The position numbers and the translations under genes are program-made. Shown here in pieces: positions 1-12,900 of a DNA stretch of 64,000 nucleotides. This DNA is from Populus alba (Eukaryota; Streptophyta; Magnoliopsida; Malpighiales; Salicaceae): NCBI RefSeq assembly GCF_005239225.2, contig NC_133295.1, positions 9,610,001 through 9,674,000 on the forward strand. Reading direction: 5' to 3'. The notes under the pieces are model-generated. The model was not told the DNA's origin. It did no database searches and was given only the letters and a program-made list of their open reading frames with translations. How positions within the stretch are numbered: position 1 is the stretch's first letter; every line of letters begins with the position of its first letter.

Positions 1-195
1 AAGAAAGCATGAGCCGAAACCATAATTAAAATACGCTAGTGCTTGAATCAGCAAGTTTAACAAAATGTTTTCAATTATGTTCAACAATGAGATGAATAGT
101 TTATCATAAGAAATCTAGATACGTTGACCTTCACAAACAAAGTACTAATAAGTTGTTCTAAGATGAAGCCCAAGTTTCTAGTCAGTGAAACCAAC
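1..195 (-). other. Intron 3 of the TORTIFOLIA1-like gene, incomplete at the window edge
   Basis: The third coding exon of the minus-strand gene ends at a CTGCAG/GTTGG donor at 196/195. The bases left of it are AT-rich and hold no continuation of the coding frame, so this is read as intron. The remaining exons lie outside the window. Confidence 0.6.
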
Positions 196-2120
196 CTGCA
201 GGAGATCTAGCAGGCTAGATTGCTGTCTTTCAATCTGAACAAGCTGGTATCGAATCAAAGATAAATCCTCACACTCGTTGTGGTTACTATGGTGATTCTC
301 TGTACCACTGCTAGCTACAACAGTAGAATGAGGGCTCTCCTCATGACAAGGAGCCACACGAGACCATGACTTGAAACCACCAAATTTAAGTTTCTTGTCA
401 TCCGAGTCCTTACTAAAAAGGGATCGTTTTGTTTCTGGCTTTGCTAACCTTTTTTCTGGAACTTTAGGATTTTTCATCTTAAGATCATTTTCCCCAGCTG
501 CAGTTGAGGAAATGCTATTAGGAACTGAAATTTCAACTTTCCAGTCCACCATCTTCTTCTGGTCCACTTTCCCATACATTGCTGGACTAGTTCTCTCGTT
601 AGTGCTCTTTAAAGGACGTCTCTTCCTAGCTGTGGTTGCTAATGAACTGTCAGGTGGAGTATTCTTGATATCCAAAATGGATTTTTTCCTCATTTGTGGG
701 GCTTCGGAACCCGCAAGGTGAAGTTTTTTGGATCCAGACCCGTGGCGCCAGTCACTTGCATCCTCTATGATCATAGAAGACCAAATTTAGAAAAGGGTTA
801 CACAGACAATCAAGAACAAAATCCCATAATTTGCAACACGAGGTAACGCCATGCAGACGATTAAAACTTTCAAATTCATTTAACCATAAATCTAAAGACC
901 ACAAAACGACCAAAACAGGGCAAATTCCATTATTCAAGTCTAAATATGCAAATTAAGTAGCAGAAATTAAAGATATGGCTTGAAATCAAAAGAAACTTCC
1001 AATTCAAATGCGTTCTTATGGTCCCATATACTAATCAACAAAACCAAAACAAATAACAGATTCTCCAAAAAATGTCCACAACTACAAAAGATCAAATCTT
1101 GAAAAAGAAAAGAAAATAATCACTACTTATTACCTCTGGAAGAAGCCAGTGATCGAGGAGGCGGGGATTCCTCCTCTGAAACATCCGGAACCTGTTTCCA
1201 TGCCTCTATTGTCTCATTCATCACCTCCCTTGCAGCCTTCACCTAGATATTTTTTAAAAAATAAAATAAAATCATGCACGGAAAGTTGCACTAACACAGT
1301 CAGATCAGAAACAAAATCCAATAAAAAAAGAAACCTTATCAAATCTCCGACTCTCGAAAACTTTCAAGCACTCGCTCTTGAACTCAGCAACACCATCCCT
1401 CTCCACAACAGCCAACTTCCTCAACGCCTCGGCCGCAGCTTTCCTCGAATTCCAATCCTCAGTACTCAAAAACCCAACCAAACACTTAACCAAACCTCCA
1501 GTTCCTCCTCCAATCCCTCTCACTCCACCAACACCAATCACACTCCCTACAACAACCAATCCTGCAAACTTCGCTTTATACCCTTCGCTCTTCACCAGCC
1601 TCTCCAATCTCGGCAGCAACACTTTTCCCAACCTCCCTGGTTCTGGATCCGGCGCCGCATCGATCGCCGCAGCCAGACACAAAGCGGATCCAATCTGCGC
1701 ATTCAATTCCTGCTCCGTGAACACCGACTCACTCAACTGCTTCAAAAATGCAGTAGAGAATGGCACTTTGGTGATTTTGGAAGCAAGAGAGGTCATTGCT
1801 GTCAAACATTGTGAGCGGATGATGGAGGAGTCGGGGTCGCGGAGACGGCGAGTAATGTAAGAGAGGATTTTAGGGAGAGAACTGGAGAGAGAATTGGAAT
1901 AGAGATGAGAGAGAGTTGAGAGAAGGTGAAGGCAGTGTTTGCGTACAAATGGCTTGTCGGTAGAGTCAGTGGAGAGAATGCAAGAGAGGAAAGTAGAAAG
2001 CGTCGTGTTATCGAGGGACTCTGCGATTCTTTCTATCTCTCTTGACGCTGTCGCGTACGTGTCTCTGTCTGCTAGTTTTGTTATCAGCGTTAGCACTTTA
2101 AGTTTCAGCTTTTGTGCCAT
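196..2120 (-). CDS. TORTIFOLIA1/SPIRAL2-like microtubule-associated protein, N-terminal 488 residues (partial)
   Basis: Coding exons are 2120-1335 (262 codons), 1242-1134 and 764-196, all with GT-AG borders and a continuous frame. The protein starts MAQKLKLKVLTLITKL and holds a helical HEAT/TOG-like array over about residues 1-260 (for example around DPDSSIIRSQCLTAM and WNSRKAAAEALRKLA). A Ser/Lys-rich linker follows, then the start of the family's C-terminal segment, with QLVQIERQQSSLLDLLQ. This pairing of N-terminal HEAT repeats with that motif is typical of plant TOR1/SPR2-like proteins. Family members bind cortical microtubules and help set the direction of cell growth. The frame would soon stop after the third exon, and the family is longer, so further exons must lie to the left. 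ATG at 2120 is the first in the frame and sits in a good context. Which TOR1-like paralogue this is cannot be told. Confidence 0.88.
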
Positions 2121-2291
2121 CTTTTCTTTTTTTTTTAAGCTTCTGCTGTTTGTGGTGGTGGGATCAAGGGTGGTCAGGCGGTGGTGCTGGTGGAATTAGT
2201 GGCAGCATTGCCAGTGGAGGTACTGCTGGTGGTTCGGTTCGGTTGGGTGTGTTCTTCTCTGGTGAAGCTCTGTCACCGAGTATCATGTACT

Positions 2292-2310
2292 ACCTATCTA
2301 GTAGATAGGT
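2292..2310. repeat. Perfect 8 bp inverted repeat upstream of the TOR1-like gene
   Basis: ACCTATCT, a 3-base spacer, then AGATAGGT. It lies about 170 bp upstream of the start codon on the minus strand. It could be a regulatory palindrome or chance; nothing else supports a function. Confidence 0.4.
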
Positions 2311-2339
2311 GGTCACGGCAAGGGGGGGGTGACGAGAGC

Positions 2340-2540
2340 AAAACTGATTAAAAACGATGTGTTTTAATTCTAATTATCTGTGTTTAAAAAAAAAAAATTA
2401 ATTTTTTTATTTTAAATTAATATATTTTAGTATTTTTAAATTATTTTGATGTTTTAGTATTAAAAATTATTTTTAAAATATAAAAAAATATTATTTTAAT
2501 ATATTTTTAAATATAAATTATATAAAAAAAAAATCAAAAC
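2340..2540. repeat. AT-rich dispersed short repeat
   Basis: A stretch built of 'ttttattttaaattaatatatttt' type words with 'attattttgatgttttagtattaaaaatt'. The same composition and word order recurs near 3270-3390, 22620-22760, 25375-25510, 41500-41600 and 58870-59070. It looks like a family of small non-autonomous elements; ends and target duplications could not be fixed. Confidence 0.4.
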
Positions 2541-3860
2541 AAGCTGTACGAGGAATAAAAGTAGCTGGAAGTTTCTAATTGTGGCTTTGGTTGCATGTGG
2601 AAGGCATTATTGATAGTAAATTACCATAATACCTGTTTCTCTCGGCAGTGTCTGTTGTATTATTCTGTGAAATTAAAAACATTAAACTGTTTGACATTGA
2701 ATTATTGCTCTAATATGAGTAAGATTATAAATACAGTAATCCAAGCAAAAATGTAATCGGGAATAAATGAAAAAATGATGAGCATAGAAATATAATTATA
2801 AGAGATTTTGTGTGATGTCTGAACAATGTCCAATTATTAAAAGAAACTCTAAACTGGGTAGAAATAATAATGTGGATGTCCTTATTTAACTCAAAACAAA
2901 CAGGTTAAGTGTATGGGAATGAAATAGCAAAAACATGCTTATTTTTTAAAAAAAAATTAAATAATAAAAAGATTCCTTTTTCGAGTTAAATAGAAAAGGA
3001 GACCTTTAATTTTTTTTTTTTTAAAAGGGCATGTCTTCTTTTTTAAATCTAAGTGATAAAAATGCATTAAATACTAAATATAAAAACAAAAAAGATTAGG
3101 CTCCTAGCTCACTAGCCAAGGCTTAGTATCTGGGCCTTGACAAAAACAAAAAAACGTGTGGGCCATTCATTGCAGGACCATGCCCCAATATTCTTTTAAA
3201 AAAGACAGCAGATAACACGTTGTTTGTAATGCAGACTCTAACACTGGAAAATCAGGCTGTTTTGCATCCAAAAACTTATTTTAAATTATTTTTTATTTTA
3301 AAAAATCAAATTTACTTTTTAAAATATATTTTTAACATCAGCATATATAAAAAAATAAAAATAAAAAAATAAAAATTGAAAAAAAATTGAATTTTAGTCA
3401 ACCTTTATTTGGATCACGGTCCCAAATTGAGGCTAAATTCTAGTTACCCCTCCAATAATAAAAACTCTCTCTAATCTTTTAATCTAGGGACTGAAAAGTA
3501 ATGAAAATAAACTTTTGGATCAAGATTAAATTTTAAAAAACTATATAGATATAGTTGGGTTAGATTTGAGCCCATTATTGTATCTAATTCATCTGATATT
3601 TTTTAATTGTAAACCCGACTCATTCAATTGTTCTTCAACTTGGATGAGTTGAATATATCTAATTGGACTATTTTTTTTTTATGGATATTACATATGTCTA
3701 TGGGCGGGGCTTATATTGCTACTTTTCATGAGTCTATATTTAGAGGCGGACCTAAAACATTGATTGTAGGTGCCGTGACATCTATAATGTTAAGTCTAAT
3801 TTTCATACTTTGCACCACCATTAAATTCTAGTTACCCTCTCCAAAATAAAACAAAATTAA
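2541..3860. other. Intergenic, AT-rich
   Basis: No gene recognised. It contains a second AT-rich short-element copy (about 3270-3390) and a less AT-rich patch at 3628-3831 with a 67-codon open frame on the plus strand that is hydrophobic but unrecognised. Confidence 0.5.
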
Positions 3861-3864
3861 AAAG

Positions 3865-3995
3865 TTGATTTTTTTTACTATTCACGTGAACATTGCAGGT
3901 GAATAAATTTATTGTACTATTCACGTGTTCACTTATATGCAAAGTGAATTAATTCACTCTGCACTGTTCACTTTAAAGAAATGAACACTGTTGAT
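3865..3995. repeat. Degenerate CACGTG-containing repeat
   Basis: 'actattcacgtg' occurs twice (about 3878 and 3917), with further 'gtgaa/ttcac' words in both orientations and another partial match near 4060. It resembles a small inverted-repeat element rather than a promoter, as no gene is nearby. Confidence 0.35.
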
Positions 3996-4099
3996 GAAGC
4001 TGGTGCAAGATACTTTTCCTAAAATTGTGTTTTTATGCTATTTTTTAGTGGGTCAAACAGTGCAGGTGAATAAAGAAATAACGTAAAAGTGAATTAAAC

Positions 4100-5660
4100 T
4101 AGCAACTTATTGCTACTGTTTAATTAATAAGAAAGGAATAGATTGCTTATAGTTCATAGCAATATTTACAAATACATAGAATGATAACAAACTAAAATGC
4201 TAACTTATAGGAACATATCATGTCATGATCTGTTAACAAACTAACAGACCAACAAGCTCCTAAAGACTAGGACAACCCTTTATTATTGCAGAAAAGATCA
4301 ATTCGAAATAAAATAGAGTTTTTGACAGCAATATTGAAAGCAAACTACAATGAAGTTTTTTCAAAAAGCTACTTGTCAAATAAAGCAATTCCAACTAAAG
4401 AAAGAAAGAACGAAATAATAAGCATGCTTGCCTGCCTGATCGTCGATGAGGTTTTGAGCTTTACGTTTCATAATTGAATTCAAAAGGAGCTGGTGATTAA
4501 AGTTATTTCCTAGTGAAGCTTAATGAAAATATGAAGCCCAGTGACTTTCAAAGAGCACCTTGCTATAATTTGGTAAAGAAAATGTCTCCCTAGAGGAAGA
4601 AAGTACAAATACAGTAGAAAGCAATCTCGAAATATGTTGATTTATGATTATAAGTCAAATTCTATAGAAGGAAACACAAGTAAATCCAGGGCTGCAAGCG
4701 ACAGTTGAAATCTAAGATCACAAGAAAAGTTAAATCAAATTAATTTGATCTCGTGTAGGCATTTCAAGTTCATTAAAAAACATAATTATGATAAGAAGTG
4801 ATGGATATTGAATTCCTTTGCTTGAATTTTCTCCACAAAAACAAATAATTATTCACTTTATCATGTCTCTTTTAATGGTTCTTATATTTTGAGAGTGTAT
4901 TTATTAGTCTTTCTAGCTTGCTTAATTAGAATGAATTTTTCAATAAACATAATAAAGGCTAAGTTTTATGGCTAAAAAAAAAGAGAAATTGATGGGCTCA
5001 AAATGGTATTTAAAGGTTTTTTTTTTTACCCAATGCAAAATAAACCATCTCCTAAACCAATCACTATGATAAATTACATTTCTTCAAAGGCTAATACAAA
5101 TCATAAGAGTTGGATGAACATTGCTACATGACTTTAAAAAATCTCAGGTTTTTGAAAAGACAGGAAATCTTGTGAAATTCTTGTTAGGAAAAACACCATA
5201 AAAAAACAAAATGTGTGTCACGTGTATTTGAGAAAAGCACATGAAAAACAACATATCGCGCTTATAAAGCATGACATATTTAAGAAGCACGAAAACTATT
5301 TTGCCATGCTTATCAATAACAACATTTAATAAATGTTGTGCTTCAAAAGTGCAATAAGGTTAAAATATATTGTTTTACCAAATCCTTTTTAAATGGTGCT
5401 ATTCTGCCAAAACTTTTAAATTACTATGCTAATTTTAAAAAATCTTAAAATTTTGAGTGATGATGAGTTTCTCTCCTCTAAATTCTTTATTTTGTATTTT
5501 CTTTTTTATTTCAGTTCTAAGAGTAGAGTGCTAACCACTAAATCCAAAAAAATTAAATAATAGATTAAACTATTAAATAAGAAATTGATTCACATAGTTT
5601 ATAGGCTCACAATTTTTTTTTTTAATATAACAAAAAATATTCAGACCATAAATAATTATT
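4100..5660. other. Intergenic, nothing recognised
   Basis: AT-rich sequence with only short chance open frames. No RNA gene, terminal repeat or coding similarity was seen. Confidence 0.5.
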
Positions 5661-5664
5661 TGGA

Positions 5665-6400
5665 ATTGTTATTAAACTCAACTAGACAGGTCAACTTTGA
5701 AACCTTTTAATTTGATTTATTATCTATCATAAGTTTAAAATTAAATCATATAAGAGTTGGCTCAATGTGACCCCATCGACTTCATTTGTCCAAAAAGAAC
5801 CCAGTTAACCGGTAAAAAAGTTCTAAGGTTGAAATTGAATAAAAAATAATGAAATTGACAAAAACCACTTTCAACCCAACTTATTATCTAGCTCGAGTTT
5901 AAAAATAAATCACGTGAAAGTTGGCTAGTCCAAAGGTAACCTAACCAATTGGTAGAAAAAATCCAATGTAAAAATTGATGGAAAAAAAAGGACAAAATTG
6001 ATAGAGAAAAAAAGAAGGAAAATAGCCAAAAAAAAGTTGAATTGAAAAAAAAAAAAAAAAAGTTGGAGGAGCTTCCCCGTTCATATGAACAGGAAAGCTC
6101 TACAAGTTTTCCCAAGTTTTTTAATATAGTAGGGTAATTAGTTTACTGTGCCACGCTATGTTGTGGCTCAAATAACAAAAATGAACTTAAGAACATATTC
6201 ATGCCACAGGGAACTAATTAACATTATTATTAAACCTGACCCAACAAGTCAACTTTGAAACCTCCCAACACGACACATTGCCTGGTCCATGTTTAAAACT
6301 AAACCATGTGGGAGTTGCCATAATATGACTCAATCAACTTGAAGGATCCAAAGACAACTTGGTTGATTAGTAAAAAATATGGTTTAGATTTAAAAAAAAA
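5665..6400. repeat. Three diverged copies of a roughly 150-200 bp repeat
   Basis: Copies lie at about 5665-5860, 5861-6010 and 6215-6400. They share the ordered words 'caactttgaaacc', 'agtttaaaa.taaa.ca..tg..agttgg', 'ccaa' and 'aac..ggt'. This looks like decayed retroelement non-coding DNA. A weaker relative may lie at 6955-7110. Confidence 0.45.
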
Positions 6401-9180
6401 AAAAACTCAAGATATTTGTTTTTTAATATTGAGATGACAATACATTGGACTAGCCTGAAACTTTACGACTTAATCTGTCAAATCCACAATTTAGATGATG
6501 GACTACACTGAGTTTAAGAAAAAAAAAATTTTCTTGAAAACTATTTTTTACTTAATTATATGATAATAAAAATAGATCATCATAAAACCAAGCAAAAATT
6601 AAATGTCAAGATGTTTATTTAAGACCGTGATAATCTTATAGAAAACAAACTGAAATAATTTGTGAAGAAAAATTCAAGATAAAGTATATGTTGAAAGTTG
6701 AAAATGAAAAAAAAAAAAAAAGGATGAAGATGAAAGAAAAACAAAGAAAGGGGGGGATGCAAAAAAAAAATTGCAAAAAAGAAGAAGAAACGAAGCCACC
6801 TCTTATAGTGTTTATATGGACAATGGATTAGGTGTGTTATACCCCAAGTGTTTTGTATAGAAAGTATAATACCATATAATGGCTTAAATAAATAAAAAAA
6901 AAAATGAGAGTGCCTTTCTACAATTCAAAGATGTTGAGAGTATAATTATCAAATCAGCTTAACCTAATAGGTCAATCTTGAATTTGGTCTGGCCAGTTTG
7001 TTTTCAAATAGAATAAAGAATTAACTTGATCAAAACTTGGATGACCTTGCGGGTCAATCAAAGATTCAAGTGACTTGGCAAAACATGGATAAGACTCGAC
7101 CAAGTCAACTTCAAAGATTTTTTTAAAATGTTTTGCTCAAAATGACATCATTTTAGTTTTTATCATACTTTTTGTCGAAACAACCTCATTTCATTTAACA
7201 AAACAACATTCTTTTAGAATATTCTCGAATTAATTCTCTATTTCAAGAGTTGATCCACTCAATCTATAGTTGGACCTAATAATTATGGTTAAGAGGGTAA
7301 TGAAGTAAAATTTTGATAATACATGGTCTATTTTACAAGAATACCTCAAACATTTTAAAAGTTTAAAAGGAATTTTAGAACATTTGAAAATTAAGGGAGC
7401 CAAGGCCATCCCTGAGCTAACTACCCTTTTGAGTTATTTTAGATATTTTTATAAAAGTATGGATAATCTGTATCAACACCATTGAAACATATAAAAAAAC
7501 AATTTAATGCTTTACAATTTAAAATAAACTACAAAATGAACACTAAGTGTAAGTGTTATAGGACACATTTTAACAATTTGACTATGTAAAAGGGATAAAA
7601 TTTTAAAAAAATGAAGTTGTTACTTAGTTTTGTGTTTACTAGAAATCCTAACTGATATTTATTAAAAAAAATAAAATTAGTAAGGGTTTGATTATGCTAA
7701 AGGAAATATAAAAATCACCTTAAAACATTCTAATTAAGATAAATTGCATTGTTATTTGATTTTAATGATAAACATACATAATATTTCACCTAAACTAAAT
7801 GCTTATATTTATTAAAGGTAAAAATTCATAAGATAATGACTTGATATATAGGCTTGACAATGAGCCTAATCCTTTCTTTTTAAGATATGGGATGAGGTTT
7901 GAAATAATGGTAAACAGAAACTCGAGTTTGGGCTTATTTATTTTAATTGCATAAATGTAAATTAATCCACCACAAAATAATTATTTCACAAAGCATGATC
8001 ACCAAAAATATTTCAACCAATTCAATTAATATAAATGAACATAATCAAACCAAAAAGAAAATCATGAAGTGAATTTATTTAAACAATATCAACTTCAACA
8101 TACGTTGTGATTCAAAATTTAATAAAACAAATCACAAATTATTCTAAAAATAAATAAATCACATATTATGATTCAAAATTAACCTTCACAAGTTGTTAGA
8201 GTCGGTTAGAATTGGACTGTAGAGGTTAGAACGAGGAGAAACAATGATATAAAAAAACAGTGTTGATGTGTATTGTTCACGTGTCGGATAAGTAGTCAAG
8301 ATTATAGGGCTTCTTTGCACCCGTAAACTAAGGCAGGGGGTGCATGGATATGCCTGCGTGCATGACTCAGTCCTTTTCCTTTTGGTATCGGCGATGTCAA
8401 TAACCTCTGTCAAAGCTGGGAGATTAAAGGCTGGGAAGTGCCTGCTGTGTTGAATTTTTCAAGGTTGTTGATGTTTTTTCTTCTTTTCCTCATTCTAGTG
8501 GTGTTTCTTTTTCTTTCTATTCTTATCTTCTCTTTACTAAGTGTTTTGTCTAGCTAGACTTTTTGCAAGAGTCTCTCATTTAATCTATACATTTGTTATT
8601 CTCTTTATTACTCTTTCTCTATTTATATTGTCTAGGATCATCTACAAAATAGAAAAAACTAAACTTAGCAAAAATATTGTTAAAAATTTATATTGCTTTC
8701 TTTTTTTATTGTGGATTTCTAATTAGTTAAATTCTCTCTTTTTAAAGAACCTCTTTCAATTTTTTCCAATTTTGTTTAATTCTTCTACTTGTTTTTTTTT
8801 TTTTTTTCTTTTGCATAGTCTTCCATTATTTTTTAGTCCCTAATCATATCAGTCCCTTGTTCTCCTCTTCTTCTTATTTCACCCCTTAAAATGTCTTTTT
8901 TATCTTTTATTTTTTTTAATGCCAAAAAATAAATTGGAATGAAAGTATAATTTTTTAAAACATAAAAAAATTAAAGGTCAAAATGAGTTGCAACACTAAA
9001 TTATTTCACAAGTAATATAACTACATATATTCAAGAATCATGGAAGCGACATCATTTTGATGCTTCTAACATGCATGTTACCAAAGATACCCTAAAAACC
9101 TGGGTTGTAAAAACATATAAATTTTTAACTTTTTAAAAAAATTTATCATGTAAACGCTATCATAAAACCAAATACATTTG
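6401..9180. other. Intergenic, repeat-derived, no gene recognised
   Basis: Long A and T tracts and AT-rich sequence. A less AT-rich patch at 8186-8420 has open frames but no recognisable protein. Nothing else could be supported. Confidence 0.5.
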
Positions 9181-9904
9181 CAGGCTATTAGCCTATTTCA
9201 TACGACAAAATGGATCCATTAGCTGAACAAAACGAAAGAAAACAAAATCAGAGAAGGCAGAGAAATGTCCTGTGCAAAAGTGTTCATCCAACAACCTATG
9301 AACCTTCACTTCTTTCCATTACAAAATTTTACCTCCAACAACATTCCTATATTTACCACAAAAGAAAGGAAAATGAGGGGCTTACATTTCCCCCCTCTAA
9401 TCATCTATTACCTAATTCAAAATTGTAGGCGATACACGCCATTTAAGACTTCAAAACTGTGCACGCATGCCACAAAAAACTTGGAATATATAGCTGCTGC
9501 CTTCATTGACTTGCGAAAAAAGCCACCTTCTTTTCCACATTCCCAGCCACTATGGCAAATCCTCATAAACCATCAAAGCTGTTCGCCTTTTCCAAGCTTG
9601 TACCTTGCAATTATGGGTCATCTTATTATGTCCAACTTCCCTCTATTTGCTGGGAAATTGAGTATCCTACAAGAAAGTGACAGGCCGGCATTCTTAAGAG
9701 AGATAAAAAAAGAAATGGCATGGATATTTTTTAAATATAAGTTGTCACAGGTTTGATAAATTTCTTTTTTTCTTTTTCATGTTTTATATTTCTCAAAGAA
9801 CTTTCAGAACGTCAGTAATCAGAAACTCAATAAATTCACAGTGATGTAACTCAAGTTACAGAACACGGAGTCATTACTGCAATGATAACATAAGTCATTT
9901 GCTT
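9181..9904 (-). other. 3' flank, probably the 3'UTR, of the IPI1-like gene
   Basis: This stretch directly follows the stop codon (minus strand). It is less AT-rich than the intergenic DNA beyond it and encodes nothing recognisable. No clear poly(A) signal could be chosen, so the 3'UTR reading is inference. A 163-codon plus-strand open frame here matches nothing known to me. Confidence 0.4.
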
Positions 9905-12900
9905 CTACTGATATAATGAACTTGTTAGAGTCTTTAATCGATCAATTGCACGCTTTATTATGTGTCTTTCTTCTATTGGCACGTTGATTTCCTCTAAAGA
10001 CTGCAAAAACAACGAAAACATGAGATGACATGCATTAAAAACTAATAACATTAATTCTCAACACATAATTTCCAATGTACGAGACAGTATATTCAATGAC
10101 CCCTCAAAGTCAGGAAAAAACAGAGGTTAATTTTTCTACCACTCAGACAAGTTTTCTGCTGAGACCTTACAGTCATGTCTCCAAGTATCCATAATCATAA
10201 ACATCATGCTTTAAAGAGTCGAGCCATGCAGATATGAGGAGCTTTCGATCCACAGCTTTCCAATAATATTTTCTACTATTAGAAATGCCCCTTTATGTAC
10301 ATAGCTAAACATGATATCCAGCAAGACCGATATGCATATTTGATTTAAAAAAGGCCAGCCAGACCTTCAATCTCTCCTCTCTCCCCTTAAAATGGTGAAT
10401 TCTTTTCCTTAGTTGATAAATCTTTTGTAATACAAAAACAGAGAAACATAGAACATGGACAAGAAACGCCTGGGAAGCAAAATTATACCTGTAAAGAGCA
10501 TATGCTTCGTGAAATATGGTCAATCTCTTCCTTGTATAAATAAAGAATTTGCTGAACCTTAGCTTCCCTTTGCAACCATAGTAAAACAGAAACAATAGCA
10601 TTTATAATACTTGAGCTCCCCTTGGCATAACAGATATGATCACCAGATAGAAGTGAGAAACTTCTTCCATTAATCGATGACCCCATCACGTTCAACACAA
10701 GATTGAGAAGTTTGTGACTTCTATCAAACAGGATAAAGCTAGGCAGAAGATAATAACGACGTGTTTGTCCATGGATGGAGCTCATGCTCTCATCATCATC
10801 TTCTGGAAAACACTGTTAGAGAAGTGAAATATTCTCATTTCAATAACTAAAAAATCATTGAGGGTTGCTTGATGTCTATGAAGCAAATTCACAAAATTTA
10901 GTACAAAATAAGAAAGATTAAATATCCAGCTCACAAAAAGTAAAAGGGAATTCTATATAGAAAAACTTCATCATGACCACGGAAACAACTGCTAAAATGT
11001 ATTTTGTTCCATGAAACCTGGAAATTAAATGAAGATTCCTCGGCCAATAAATACTCTACCCTCCTCATTGGAAAATTTAAGGCCATCATATACAAAAACA
11101 GGGGAACTGCACAAAGATCTATGCCATAAAGAAAACAATGAAGTTTCAAAAAGCATCCCAGTTCCCATCACAAAAAGTATAAAGGAAACTAGATCAAATA
11201 TCATTGACTTCACAAAGATTTAGGTTGCCAGGGTTAAGACTCAAGATACACAAAGCTGTACCATATAAAAGGAACCAATTTCATATCATCGTCTTGCAAG
11301 ACCTTAAGTATTTATTGATATGTCAAACATCAAATATCCTAATGGCAACTCAGCTTTTTTTCTCTCAGAGAAGGCAGAAGAAATAGTGCTGCAAGCAGCA
11401 CTCCAAAAGAAAAACAGACATTGATACAAATACAACAAAGAAAAGAGGAAGGTCTTAGTAAAGAAGAAGGAAATCAGGACAGTTGTTTAAGGGTAGGAAT
11501 ACTTACATGTGCAACATCAATGAGATATGCTGAAAGGACATTGCTTAAAGAGCAAATACTTTGTTCAGAAAGTCTTGTGGGCTTAGAATCCAGTGCAATA
11601 AGCATTCTGAGCATAGCACAAGAATTGTCCAGAAATGGTTTTAATGACTGAAAATATGAAAAAAGGTGTCACCATTGCGCCTCATGAATGACCCATCACG
11701 AGTCAAGCAAACAAGATATTGCAAACAAAATTCTACCTTATTTCGTGTTCACGTTTTGAAATAAAATGAAATTGTCCAACAGAAACCTCAGAAGCCCAAA
11801 AACAGGACCATCTATGTAAATAACAAAATTGCATAAAAGTCAACCAACTTACTATCTGCTCTAGTATTACTTTCTCTAGAATCGCAAAAATTAGAGAATT
11901 GTCACCCATCTGCGACAGGCATGAGCAAACAACACTGGTCAATGATTTAAAAGTTGCACGATTTGAGGTCTTTATATCTCTCTCCGTGGCAGGAAAAATA
12001 TTTTCTGCAGACATGAATCTCCTTGTCAGACACAAACTACATTAACTATTGATCCAAAATTGCTTGCCAAGGGAGAAATCATTCTGAATTTACCAGGAAA
12101 AACTTTGAAACGTGAAGCCAAAGTGATTAAGAAGCTGATGAAGTCAGAAATCTGAATATGGCCAGCTTTGTAGGTTGAATGTAAAACCTCTATGATCCTG
12201 AATAACATAAATGGATCCAACTCGTGACCTGAAATATATCAGAAAAGAAGATTTGAGATAAACAACCTTATTAACAGTCAGAACTTAGTTTTCTCTTTCA
12301 TGAGTATCAAGTCCTCCTTTAAAGTTTAATGCTTACAACAACCATCCAAAAGCAACAACATTTCTTAAAAAACTCATTAAAGAGGTATAAGGATCAAATA
12401 TATAATATGTTTATAATGATAAAAGTCCATTCTAATGGGAAGAAATGTTGAAGGAAAATGTTGTCATCATTAAATTGCAAATTGTCAACTAAACTGTCAT
12501 TTCAAAATAAGTAGTCTTTCAATACGAGCTAAATCAGTGGAAGACATTCTGTGCAAGGTTTCATGCAGAAGTCTTTTTATTGTCCCCACAATGAAAACTT
12601 TTGCACCTTAGGGAACGCAAGACACTACAAGAGTGACAGAAGCAAGCATGGGTTCAAAGATATTGGATCCTTGCTAAAAGTAGCAACGTGAATTTTGGTA
12701 GATTAAGCAATGCAACATCTTGAAAGTTCATATCAAGTTCAACAAAATGTTTTATGTCAGTTCCAAAATAAAGAATCAATTCGGGGAAAACTAAAGGAAG
12801 TTAGGGACTACAGTGAGGGGAGAAACACACTTACACAAGCAGCAAGAAGCAATTGACTTCAGCAAAGTTGAATCCAGTTGAGAAAAATAATAAAGACAAC

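Noticed and set aside
1149..1860. Plus-strand open frames over the TOR1-like first exon
   Set aside because: Antisense shadows of the HEAT-repeat exon; no known protein resembles them.
9265..9756. 163-codon plus-strand open frame downstream of the IPI1-like gene
   Set aside because: No recognisable domain or codon pattern; it lies in the probable 3'UTR of the opposite gene.
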